Source: Saccharopolyspora thermophila
GTDB taxonomy: Bacteria; Actinomycetota; Actinomycetes; Mycobacteriales; Pseudonocardiaceae
Assembly: GCF_014646075.1 (NCBI RefSeq)
Contig: NZ_BMMT01000002.1
Coordinates: forward strand, 434,001-498,000
Direction of reading: 5' to 3'
DNA length: 64,000 nucleotides
Part shown: positions 10,870-18,563 of the stretch, one piece after another
How the letters are laid out: each line of letters begins with the position of its first letter
How positions within the stretch are numbered: position 1 is the stretch's first letter
Translations under genes and position numbers: made by a program
Notes under the pieces: model-generated
What the model was told of the DNA's origin: nothing
Database searches by the model: none
Seen by the model: the letters and a program-made list of their open reading frames with translations, nothing else

Positions 10870-12270
10870 TCACAGCACCGTCGACAGGCCCAGGATCACC
10901 GCGAACGAGACGACCGACAGCAGCGTCTCCATCACCGACCAGGTCCTGAGGGTCTGCCCGACGGTCATCCCGAAGTACTCCTTGACCAGCCAGAACCCGG
11001 CGTCGTTGACGTGCGAGAGGAACAGCGAGCCGGAGCCGATGGCCAGCGCCACCAGCGCACCCTGCGCCGGCGGCATCCCGGTCACCAGCGGCGCGACCAT
11101 CCCGGCCGCCGAGATGGTGGCCACCGTCGCGGAACCGGTGGCCACCCGGATACCCACCGCGATCAGCCAGCCGAGCACCAGCGGCGACAGGTGCGCCCCG
11201 CTCGCCACGTCGGTGATCATGGTGTTCACCCCGGAGTCGACCAGGGTCTGCTTGAACCCGCCACCGGCGCCGACGATGAGGATGATCCCGGCGATGGCGG
11301 GCAGCGATCCGCCGATCACGTCGGACAGCCGGTCGCGGCCGAACCGGGCGCCGCCGCCGAGCACCACGATGGCGATCAGCACGGTCAGCATCAGGGCGAC
11401 CACCGGGGTGCCGACGGTGTCGAGCACCCGGTAGCCGGCGCTGTCCTCCGGCAGCGTCAGGTCGGCGAGGGACTTGCCCAGCATCAGCACCACCGGCAGC
11501 AGCAGCATCGCCACCGACGCGACGAAACCGGGGCGCCTCTCCGGCGCAACCTGCTCCGGGGTCGTGCCCAGCAGGTGGGTGGCCGGGGGCAGGTCGACGC
11601 GGCGCGCGATGTGGGAGCCGAACAGCGGGCCGGCGACGATCGCGGTCGGGATGGCCACCACGACGCCCAGCGCGAGGGTGAGGCCGAGGTCCACGTGCAG
11701 TGCGTCGACGGCCGCGAGCGGGCCGGGGTGTGGCGGGACCAAACCGTGCAGGATCGACAGCCCGGCCAGCGCGGGGATGCCGATGCGCAGCATCGGCTGC
11801 TGGGACCGACTGGCCACCATGACCACCACCGGGACCAGCAGGACCACACCGACCTCGAAGAACATCGGCAGGCCCAGCAGCGCGGCGATGAACACCATCG
11901 CCCACGGCAGCGTCCGGCGGGTGGTGCGGCGTAGCACCGTCTCCACGATCTGCCCGGCGCCGCCGGTGTCGGTGAGCAGCTTGCCGAGCATCGCGCCGAG
12001 CGCGACGAGCAGGCCGACATCGCCGACAGTCTTGCCGAGGCCCTTGGTGAAGGTCTCCACGAGGTCCCCGAACGGCATGCCGGCGACGACGCCGAGTGTG
12101 GCGGCGCCCAGAGCCAGGGAGAGGAAGGGGTGCAGCTTCGCCCAGCTGATCAGCACGACGATGACCGCGATGCCCGCGACGGCCGCCACCAGCAGCCGGG
12201 TGTCGTGCGCGGTCCAGGTGCCCGCCTCGGTCGAGGCGCCGGCGAGGCTGCCGAAAAGGCTGTGCGACAT
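10870..12270 (-). CDS. gntP: Gluconate:H+ symporter, GntP family
   Basis: 466 residues with about twelve hydrophobic segments and no signal peptide. Conserved GntP features include ALGAMLGKLLTDTGGAG, LHGLVPPHPGPLAAVDALH and GSGSLFLSHVNDAGFWLVKEYFG. The start at ATG 12270 is preceded by GAGGAG; an in-frame extension to 12339 lacks a ribosome site and would cover the operator. The family imports gluconate or related sugar acids with protons. It is divergent from a FadR-type GntR regulator, which very likely controls it through the palindrome between them. No gluconate kinase gene lies alongside. Confidence 0.92.
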   Translation of the reverse strand: MSHSLFGSLAGASTEAGTWTAHDTRLLVAAVAGIAVIVVLISWAKLHPFLSLALGAATLGVVAGMPFGDLVETFTKGLGKTVGDVGLLVALGAMLGKLLTDTGGAGQIVETVLRRTTRRTLPWAMVFIAALLGLPMFFEVGVVLLVPVVVMVASRSQQPMLRIGIPALAGLSILHGLVPPHPGPLAAVDALHVDLGLTLALGVVVAIPTAIVAGPLFGSHIARRVDLPPATHLLGTTPEQVAPERRPGFVASVAMLLLPVVLMLGKSLADLTLPEDSAGYRVLDTVGTPVVALMLTVLIAIVVLGGGARFGRDRLSDVIGGSLPAIAGIILIVGAGGGFKQTLVDSGVNTMITDVASGAHLSPLVLGWLIAVGIRVATGSATVATISAAGMVAPLVTGMPPAQGALVALAIGSGSLFLSHVNDAGFWLVKEYFGMTVGQTLRTWSVMETLLSVVSFAVILGLSTVL

Positions 12271-12305
12271 GGGGGTTGGCTCCTCGTTGAGCAGCTGGTG
12301 CCGGC

Positions 12306-12357
12306 ACAGCCTACGCAATAAGTATGACTTTATTGCCATATTGACCGATTAAGTATG
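12306..12357. promoter_or_regulatory. Operator between gntP and its GntR regulator
   Basis: An AT-rich patch in GC-rich DNA. GCAATAA (12315-12321) and TTATTGC (12330-12336) form a perfect 7-bp inverted repeat with an 8-base spacer. TAAGTATG occurs twice, at 12319-12326 and 12350-12357, 31 bp apart (about three helical turns). The minus-strand hexamer TAGGCT (12311-12306) could be the gntP -10, which would place the palindrome over that promoter. Confidence 0.65.
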
Positions 12358-12494
12358 TCTGTTACGCGCATCACCCGTCTGTGGTGGCTTAGAGTGCGCA
12401 CGGATCGGAGCCGGGACGAATGCGACGCGGTGTTGTTGCCAGCCGCTGCCACGACGCCCCGCACCGCGAAGCGACGAGCGTCGGAGGGGATCGG

Positions 12495-13196
12495 ATGGGC
12501 GGCGGACTGCACGACAGGGTGCTGGACGTGCTCGGCCACGAGATCGCCGCCGGCGCGCACCCGCCGGGCAGCGTGCTGCGCATCGACGAGATGGAGCAGC
12601 GTTTCGGGATCTCCCGCAGCGTGGCCCGCGAGGTGGTGCGCAGCCTGGCGTCGATCCGGCTGGTGGTGGGCCGCAAGCGGGTCGGCATCGTGGTCCGGCC
12701 GCGCGCCGACTGGAACACCTTCGACCCGCTGCTGATCCGCTGGCTACTGGCCGCCGACCGCACCGCGCAGCTGAAGACACTGGCCGAGCTGCGCACCGCC
12801 GTCGAACCGGTGGCGGCCGGAGCCGCGGCGCAGCGGGCCACCGACGCCGACGCCGCGCGGCTGGTCGAGCTCGCCGAGCGGATGGTGGCCACCGCCCGTG
12901 CCGGCGACCTGGACACGTTCATGGACGCCGACGTCGCCTTCCACCGCCTGGTGCTGACCGCTTCCGGCAACGAGATGTTCGCGCAGCTGCACGAGGTCGT
13001 CGAGGAACTGCTGCGGTGGCGGGCCGGGCACGGCCTGATGCCGGTGCACCCGCGCCCGGTCGCCGTGCGGCTGCACTGCGAGATCGCGGAGTGCATCCGC
13101 AGCGGTGACCGGGCGCGGGCGGAGGAGGCGATGCGCGAACTGGTCGCCGAGGCGCTGGAGGGCACGCTGTCCGAGCTGGCCGCGACGCACCGGTGA
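12495..13196 (+). CDS. GntR-family regulator, FadR/FCD subfamily
   Basis: 233 residues from ATG 12495, which has GGAGGGG upstream; an earlier in-frame start at 12420 has none. The N-terminal winged helix (about 5-70) contains PPGSVLRIDEMEQRFGISR and SVAREVVRSLASIRLV. The C-terminal all-helical FCD domain (about 85-220) carries the metal/ligand-type residues in DVAFHRLVLTASGN and the late HCEIAECI segment. It is divergent from the gluconate permease with a palindromic operator between, so it is most likely the local repressor, with gluconate or a derivative releasing it. A TAGAGT hexamer at 12390-12395 may be its -10. Confidence 0.9.
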   Translation: MGGGLHDRVLDVLGHEIAAGAHPPGSVLRIDEMEQRFGISRSVAREVVRSLASIRLVVGRKRVGIVVRPRADWNTFDPLLIRWLLAADRTAQLKTLAELRTAVEPVAAGAAAQRATDADAARLVELAERMVATARAGDLDTFMDADVAFHRLVLTASGNEMFAQLHEVVEELLRWRAGHGLMPVHPRPVAVRLHCEIAECIRSGDRARAEEAMRELVAEALEGTLSELAATHR

Positions 13197-13198
13197 CG

Positions 13199-13217
13199 GG
13201 ACCTGATCCCCAGGTCC
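13199..13217. terminator. Short hairpin between convergent genes
   Basis: GGACCT (13199-13204) and AGGTCC (13212-13217) pair perfectly around a 7-base loop in the 49-base gap between the gntR-type gene and the convergent transglycosylase gene. No T-run. Confidence 0.4.
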
Positions 13218-13245
13218 GGCAGGCGACCACCTGCGCCGCCCGTCG

Positions 13246-14046
13246 TCAGTAGCCCTGGTAGCTGCCGCCGGAGGTGACGCCCACGACGCCCGGCACGTCG
13301 GAGACCGAGCCGTAGCGGGCGATCGCGTAGCGGGTGGCGGCGATGATGTTGTCGACCGGGTTGTAGATGTCCCCGTGCCCGGGCAGCGCGAAGGACTCGA
13401 AGGTCGGTTCGATCGTCTGCATCAGGCCGATGGACGGGGTGCCGGCGGCCGCGTTGGAGTCCCAGTTGTTGGTGGCGGTCGGGTCGCCGTTGGACTCGTG
13501 CATGATGATCGTCCGGATCGCCTCGGCGTCGCACTTCTCGCGCGGGACACCGTTGGCCTCCAGCACCGTGATCGCCTCGTCGATCCACGCGCCGATCTGG
13601 TCCTTGGGCTTGACCTCGGCGGCCGGGGCCGCCTCGGGCTGCGGCGCCGGGGGCTGCTCCGGTGCGGGCGCGGCGGCGGCTTCGGGGGTCGCCTGCGGGG
13701 CGGGCGCCGCTTGCGGGGCGTCCTGCTTGACCGGCGCGGAGGCCGGCGGCACGGGCCTCGCGGCCAGCGGCTTGGCGTGCGCGGCGGCCTGCACGGCGGG
13801 CTGGTCGGTCGGGGCGCTGCCCGCGCCGGTGACCACGCCGAGCACGCCGACCGCGGCCACCGCGACGCCCAGCTGTATCGACCGCATCTTCGGGGGGACG
13901 CGGTGCTGCCGGTCGCCGCGGGCCGTGACTCCGGCGAGCGCCGCCCGCAGGCGGGCCGCCGGTCGGGTCCGGGTCGCTTCGTTGGGGACGTTCGGGTCGG
14001 GGGAATTCAGTTGGTCGGGGGTCACGAGAGCCGAGAATCCCGGCAC
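13246..14046 (-). CDS. Secreted/anchored lytic transglycosylase-like protein (SLT, lysozyme-like domain)
   Basis: 266 residues. An N-terminal cytoplasmic stretch of about 55 residues is followed by one hydrophobic segment (GVAVAAVGVLGVVTGAG), then a long Ala/Pro-rich spacer and a C-terminal lysozyme-like domain (about 165-266). The domain holds the catalytic-type Glu in TIIMHESNGDP and the conserved GTPSIGLMQTIEPTF and YNPVDNIIAATRYA segments. It should cut or remodel peptidoglycan outside the membrane. The GTG at 14046 is the longest start; another GTG at 14025 is equally possible because neither has a clear ribosome site. A TATAAA on the minus strand near 14070 may be the -10. Confidence 0.85.
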   Translation of the reverse strand: MPGFSALVTPDQLNSPDPNVPNEATRTRPAARLRAALAGVTARGDRQHRVPPKMRSIQLGVAVAAVGVLGVVTGAGSAPTDQPAVQAAAHAKPLAARPVPPASAPVKQDAPQAAPAPQATPEAAAAPAPEQPPAPQPEAAPAAEVKPKDQIGAWIDEAITVLEANGVPREKCDAEAIRTIIMHESNGDPTATNNWDSNAAAGTPSIGLMQTIEPTFESFALPGHGDIYNPVDNIIAATRYAIARYGSVSDVPGVVGVTSGGSYQGY

Positions 14047-14142
14047 AGAGCGTGTCCGTGCATCGCGGTTTATACGCGGTTAGGTACCTAGAATCGCTCG
14101 AATGGGCGACATACTGCCGGGATTTAGCTACACACTGTGAGG

Positions 14143-16494
14143 TTACTCAGCGGGATTATCGTGCACGTCACCCGTGCGCTGGGCTGCCAGCCACCCGGCG
14201 ATCTGCGCGCGCGAGGAGAAGTCGAGCTTGATCAGGATGTTCTGCACGTGGCCCTCGACGGTGCGCTGCGCGATGACCAGGGTCTCCGCGATCTCCTTGT
14301 TGGTGTGACCCTGCGCCACCAGCTTCGCGATCTGGCGCTCCCGCCGGGTCAGCGGCATCTGGGGCCCGTCGCCGGTGCGCACCCGCGCGTGCCGCTTGAC
14401 CTCCAGCGCGAGGTCCACCGTCTGTGCCAGCGACAGCCGGCGGCCCCGGTCGAACGCCTCCTGGAACGCCTCGTCGCCGAGTGCCGCCCGGGTCTGTGCC
14501 TCGTGCGCGTCGTGGTCGGCGGCGAACGCCGCCCAGAAGCCGGGAGCCGAGCGCACCGCGTCCCACGCGGCGGAGGCCGCCCCGAACAACCGGGCCGCGC
14601 GGTCGTGGCGGCCCTGCCGCTGCGCGATCCAGGCCAGGACGTCGATGCTGAAGGCCATGCCCAGCCGGTGCTCCAACTGGCGCTGGAGGCGCAGCGCTTC
14701 CTTGGCGGCGCGCTCGGCGCGTTCGATCTCGCTGCGGCGGACCTCGATCTGCGCGCAGCCCCACAGCGCGAAGGAGCGCCAGGCCAGCTCGCCGGCCTCC
14801 TCGCCCAGCCGGATGCATTCGGACAGCAGCGCCAGCCCGGTCTCGTGCTCCCCGGTCAGGCCCTTCACCAGGCCCAGGGCGAACAGCGCGAACAGCTCCC
14901 CGTCGCGGTCGCCGTGCTTGCCGAACCGGCTGAGCGAGTCCTCCAGCAGGCCCACGGCGTGCGGGGAGTCATCGGCGAAGAACGCGGCCATGCCGCGCAC
15001 CAGGGCCAGATGCGCCTTCTCCACCTCGTCACCGCGCTGCGCGGCCAGCTCCGCTGCCTGGTCAAGCAGCGGCAGGGCCGCGTCGAGATCGCCCTGCAGG
15101 AGCGCGAACCAGGCGTCCACGCGCAGCGCGCGGACCCGCTCGGGCAGTCCCCTCGGGGTGAGGGCCAGCGCCTCGTCGAGCCAGTGCCGGGCTTCGGCGT
15201 TGAGGCCCCGAATGACCCAGTAGTGCCAGAGGTCAGTGGACATCCGCAGAGCCGTGGCGGCGGTTTCCGGCGCGCCCGCCGCGGTTCGCAGTGCGACCCG
15301 CAGATTGCCCTGGTCGTTGTGCAGCCGCTGCATCCAGGCGACCTGGTCGGGGCCGAGCCACTCGGCGGCGAAACGCCCGGCCAGCTCCGCGTACCAGGCC
15401 AGATGCCGCTGCTGCCGCGCCGCCAGCTCACCGGACTCGGCCAGCCTGTCCTGGCCGTACTCGCGCAGCGTGTGCGGCAGCCGGAACCGGACCTCCCCGT
15501 CGCCCTCCTCGCGCAGCAGCACCGACTTGTCCACCAGCGAGTGGATCGCGCCCAGCACCTCGGTCTCGGACAGGCCGTCGGTGGCGATGTGCTCGGCGGC
15601 GGCCAGGTCGAAGCTGCCGGAGAACACCGACACCCTGGCCCACGCCAGCCGGTCCTGTTCGGAGGCGAGCTCGTAGCTCCAGTCGATCAGCGCGCGCAGC
15701 GTCTGCTGCCGGGGCGGAGCGCTGCGACGCCCCTCGGTCAGCAGGTCGTAACGCTCGGAGAGGCGTTCCTCCAGCTGCTGTGGGGACAGCGAGCGCAGCC
15801 GCACCGCCGCCATCTCGATCGCCAGCGGGTTGCCGTCGAGCAGGTAGCACAGCCGCATCAGCGAGGTGGCGTTGTCGGGGGTGACCTCGAACTCCGGGAC
15901 GGCGGCCCGCGCCCGGTCGACGAACAGCCGCACCGAGGGGAACTGCTCGTATGCCTCGGGCGGCGGGAGGTGCTCGATGTCGGGGGCCTGCAGCGGCGGG
16001 ACCACCATGGTCGCCTCGCCGGCGACGCCCAGCGACTGCCTGCTGGTGGCCAGCACCCGGACGCCCGGGCACCAGCGCACCACCGCGTCCACCAGCAGCG
16101 CGACATCCTCGACCACGTGCTCGCAGTTGTCCAGCACGAGCAGCATCTCGCGGTTCTTGAGCTGCTCGACGACGGTGCCGAGATCCTCGCCGACGGACGG
16201 GCCGCTGATGCGCAGCTGCTCGATGACGGCGCCGACGACCAGTGAGCCGTCCTGCACGTCCTCCAGCTCGACGACCCAGGACTTGTCCCGGAACGACCGG
16301 CGCATGTTGGTGGCCACCCGGATGGCCAGCCGGGTCTTGCCGACCCCGCCGGGACCGGTCAGGGTCACCACGCGCGACTGGGCCAGCAGCCGCTTGGTGA
16401 GGGTGATCTCGTGGCGTCGACCGACGAAGCTCGTGACGTCGGCCGGGAGGTTGCCCGCTGGCTCCCGCACACGGGCCCGTGCAGTGGAGACCAC
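14143..16494 (-). CDS. LuxR-family regulator with AAA/NB-ARC-type ATPase domain
   Basis: 783 residues. The N-terminal ATPase has Walker A GPGGVGKT (47-54) and Walker B MLLVLDNCEH (about 115), then the winged-helix-like region around IDWSYELASEQDRLAW. The middle (about 400-690) is TPR-like helical repeats. The C-terminus has a LuxR helix-turn-helix: LTRRERQIAKLVAQGHTNKE followed by ETLVIAQRTVEGHVQNIL. Such proteins are ATP-switched activators; the signal is not evident. It is a single gene, transcribed towards the transglycosylase gene but separated from it. Length and domain order match large actinobacterial LuxR-AAA regulators. Confidence 0.92.
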   Translation of the reverse strand: MVSTARARVREPAGNLPADVTSFVGRRHEITLTKRLLAQSRVVTLTGPGGVGKTRLAIRVATNMRRSFRDKSWVVELEDVQDGSLVVGAVIEQLRISGPSVGEDLGTVVEQLKNREMLLVLDNCEHVVEDVALLVDAVVRWCPGVRVLATSRQSLGVAGEATMVVPPLQAPDIEHLPPPEAYEQFPSVRLFVDRARAAVPEFEVTPDNATSLMRLCYLLDGNPLAIEMAAVRLRSLSPQQLEERLSERYDLLTEGRRSAPPRQQTLRALIDWSYELASEQDRLAWARVSVFSGSFDLAAAEHIATDGLSETEVLGAIHSLVDKSVLLREEGDGEVRFRLPHTLREYGQDRLAESGELAARQQRHLAWYAELAGRFAAEWLGPDQVAWMQRLHNDQGNLRVALRTAAGAPETAATALRMSTDLWHYWVIRGLNAEARHWLDEALALTPRGLPERVRALRVDAWFALLQGDLDAALPLLDQAAELAAQRGDEVEKAHLALVRGMAAFFADDSPHAVGLLEDSLSRFGKHGDRDGELFALFALGLVKGLTGEHETGLALLSECIRLGEEAGELAWRSFALWGCAQIEVRRSEIERAERAAKEALRLQRQLEHRLGMAFSIDVLAWIAQRQGRHDRAARLFGAASAAWDAVRSAPGFWAAFAADHDAHEAQTRAALGDEAFQEAFDRGRRLSLAQTVDLALEVKRHARVRTGDGPQMPLTRRERQIAKLVAQGHTNKEIAETLVIAQRTVEGHVQNILIKLDFSSRAQIAGWLAAQRTGDVHDNPAE

Positions 16495-16729
16495 GCCACG
16501 AGCTTAACCCGCTGCGCGGGGCCTGACCTGGGATCTTGCCTCCCCGCACCGGCGTCACCCGGACGAGTGGGCGGACTTGGGCGTGGTGACCGTGCCGGGT
16601 GCCCAAAGCACCCTGAGCTCGTGCCGCTGACGCTCGACACGGGCGAGCACGTCGACGGCGAGTGGCCGCCACTATCGTGCGATCGACGAACAGCACGCCC
16701 AGGACTTGCAGCGAGGTATCCAGCAGTGA
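16495..16729. other. Intergenic region upstream of LuxR-AAA gene
   Basis: About 235 bases with no recognised gene. It should hold the promoter of the LuxR-AAA gene. The plus strand may include the eroded 5' half of the DUF3558 pseudogene that follows, but no recognisable N-terminus was found. Confidence 0.3.
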
Positions 16730-17095
16730 TCCGACGTTCCCGGTGTTGCGGGGCCCGGAGAGCCGCGACAGCAGTTCAGCTTCGAGACCGGCTGTCGTTT
16801 CGAGGGCGAGGACAGGTTTGTCTCGGTCTTCGAGAACCAGGAGAAGACCGTGGACAGCTACAAGTCCGACGGTAACCTGGGACAGCTACGAACCGATCGG
16901 CGAGATCGATGGCCGTAAAGCCGCCAGGGCTGTCGCCAAGGGTGCGTCCGGGCAGGGTGGCTGTTCGGCACTGATTGACGCTGGCGGCGGCGTGGTGATC
17001 GTCGATGTGGTCGGCGTGATGCGCGATTCGGTGCCCGACACCTGCGGCGAGGCCGAGCGGGCCGCCCGGCAGATCGCGCCGAAGCTGCCGAAGTA
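16730..17095 (+). pseudogene. Broken DUF3558 lipoprotein gene
   Basis: Two frames must be joined to read the family. The first (16730 to about 16865) gives QQFSFETGCRFEGED and FVSVFENQEKTVDSY. The second, in another frame, gives WDSYEPIGEIDGRKAARAV, GGCSALIDAGGG and the family-like ending CGEAERAARQIAPKLPK before TAA at 17093. DUF3558 proteins are secreted lipoproteins common in Pseudonocardiaceae. Here the signal peptide, lipobox and first half are missing and a frameshift lies near 16865-16880, so no functional product is expected. A sequencing error could explain the frameshift but not the missing 5' part. Confidence 0.55.
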
Positions 17096-17185
17096 ACGTG
17101 CCCGCCTGCGGCGTGCTCGGACGGCCCGTGGTCAGCCGCGAGTCGCTCGACGTGGCGATCCACAGTGGAGCCCCATCGAGGTGGC

Positions 17186-17299
17186 ATGATGGGCCCGCTC
17201 GACGAGGTGGCGAATTCGGGAATCGGGCCAGGCGAGGGTTTCCAAGAAATGTGGGGGCGGTTGGGGGCTGGCTGGCACGATATCGAACACGTGGTCTAA
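17186..17299 (+). CDS. Possible small or truncated protein (37 aa)
   Basis: An ATG with GAGGTGG upstream opens a 37-codon frame with MGPLDEVANSGIGPGEGF and a MWGRLGAGWHDIEHVV end. Codon choice is GC3-rich like real genes, but I do not recognise the protein. It sits between the DUF3558 pseudogene and the DUF2461 gene, so it could be a truncated neighbour. The rest of 17100-17420 shows nothing further. Confidence 0.3.
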   Translation: MMGPLDEVANSGIGPGEGFQEMWGRLGAGWHDIEHVV

Positions 17300-17420
17300 C
17301 ATCCGGTCAGCGTGCCCGGACACGCGCAGTCGCTGCGTCGAGGAGGGGGATTCTCGGACGGCATCCGGGCTCCGCGTCCGGCGAAGGGGGCAGGGCGCTT
17401 TCTCGGTCGAGCTGGGAGAA

Positions 17421-18149
17421 GTGGTGGGGCGCAAGGCGGCCGAACAGCGGTTCGAGGGCTTCGGTAGGGGAGTGGTCGAGTTCTTCGAAGGACTCGAAGA
17501 CGTCCAGGACGGCTGTCTCAGTGGTTCGCACCAAGAGATCGACAACGCCAAGACATACTGGAACGACCACCTCGAGCTCTACCGGGACCATGTGCGGCGG
17601 CCCATGGAGGCGCTGCTGGCCGAGCTGGAGCCGGAGTTCGCGCCGGGATTCGGCCGGGGCAAGGTGTTTCGCCCGCACCGCGACGTCCGGTTCAGCAACG
17701 ACAAGTCGCCTTACAAGACGCACTGCGGCGCCGTGATCGAGCCGGGGCGCGGCGGCGGCGCCTACTACGTGGAGGTCAGCGCTGCCGGGCTGCTCGTCGC
17801 CGGCGGGTGCTTCCACACCGAGTCCGACCAACTCGCCCGCTTCCGGACCGCGGTGGACACCAGCATCCACGGCGAGCGGCTGCGGGCGCTGCTCGACGCG
17901 CTGGTGCGGCAGGACTGGGAGATCGCAGGCGAGACGCTGCGCAGCCGCCCGCGCGGGGTGGCTGCCGACCACCCGCGGCTGGATCTGCTGCGGCACCGCA
18001 CGCTGTACGCGTTCCGCTCCTGGGAACCGGAGGATGTGCTGCACGAGCGCAGCTGCCTGGACCGGGTCCGGGAATCCTGGGCCGCGCTGCGCGAGCTCAA
18101 CCAGTGGTGCGCCGACCACATCGGGGTCAGCGAGAAGAAGCGCCGTTGA
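17421..18149 (+). CDS. DUF2461 family protein (TIGR02453-like)
   Basis: 242 residues from GTG 17421; the adjacent GTG 17424 is equally plausible behind GGGAGA. The family signature is clear: DNAKTYWNDHLELYRDHVRR, PMEALLAELEPEF, KVFRPHRDVRFSNDKSPYKT and YYVEVSAAGLLVAGG. Function of the family is unknown. Unlike usual members, which pass from FFEGLE almost straight to DN(S/A)K-YW, this protein has about 13 extra residues (VQDGCLSGSHQEI) at that junction. The 3' end overlaps the convergent VanZ gene by 23 bases. Confidence 0.85.
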   Translation: MVGRKAAEQRFEGFGRGVVEFFEGLEDVQDGCLSGSHQEIDNAKTYWNDHLELYRDHVRRPMEALLAELEPEFAPGFGRGKVFRPHRDVRFSNDKSPYKTHCGAVIEPGRGGGAYYVEVSAAGLLVAGGCFHTESDQLARFRTAVDTSIHGERLRALLDALVRQDWEIAGETLRSRPRGVAADHPRLDLLRHRTLYAFRSWEPEDVLHERSCLDRVRESWAALRELNQWCADHIGVSEKKRR

Positions 18150-18489
18150 TCCGCCGCGCCGCCGCGACCACCGACCAGCCCGCGACCGCGCCCACCACGT
18201 CGACGATCCCGTCCACCACGTCGCAGCTCCGTCCCAGCGGCAGCAGGCCCTGCAGCACCTCGGACGCCGCCGCGTAAGCGACCAGGCCCGGCAGCAGCCG
18301 CGCGGTCGGGAACCCGGCGATCCGGCCGGTGGCGGCCAGCGCCGCGAACAGCACGAAATGCACCACCTTGTCGGTGCCCGGCGGCGCGGTCGGCACCCCC
18401 GACTCCGGGGTGAACAGAACGACCAGGCTGGCCAGCGCCGCCACCGCGAAAGGTATCCGGGTGAGCTGCGTTCTGTAATGATCCAGCAA
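18127..18489 (-). CDS. VanZ-like membrane protein
   Basis: About 120 residues if translation begins at the TTG at 18489 just after GGGGAGA; an upstream GTG at 18537 would add 16 residues without a ribosome site. Four hydrophobic segments are visible, with the VanZ-type pattern KVVHFVLFAALAAT in the second and EVLQGLLPLGRSCDVVDGIV in the third to fourth. VanZ-like proteins are small membrane proteins; some raise teicoplanin tolerance, most are uncharacterised. It converges with and overlaps the end of the DUF2461 gene and is divergent from pyk. Confidence 0.78.
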   Translation of the reverse strand: MLDHYRTQLTRIPFAVAALASLVVLFTPESGVPTAPPGTDKVVHFVLFAALAATGRIAGFPTARLLPGLVAYAAASEVLQGLLPLGRSCDVVDGIVDVVGAVAGWSVVAAARRINGASSR

Positions 18490-18549
18490 CGATCTCCCCG
18501 ATCCGCATCCGCGGGCATGGCTGCGTGCTGCGTGCACCGGTCAACAGAC

Positions 18550-18563
18550 TACGCTGGCATAAC
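18550..18563 (+). promoter_or_regulatory. -10 hexamer for a probably leaderless pyk transcript
   Basis: TACGCT at 18550-18555 ends eight bases before the GTG at 18564, and no ribosome site precedes that GTG. In actinomycetes this spacing marks transcription starting at the start codon. No convincing -35 seen. Confidence 0.45.

Noticed and set aside
17282-17300. LexA/SOS box (TCGAAC-ACGT-GGTCTA)
   Set aside because: Only one half-site is perfect, the other has two mismatches, and it lies inside a small reading frame about 120 bases from the next gene, which has no repair role.
17186-17420. Additional regulatory gene between the DUF3558 remnant and the DUF2461 gene
   Set aside because: Apart from a 37-codon frame of unknown value there is no frame with family-like sequence.
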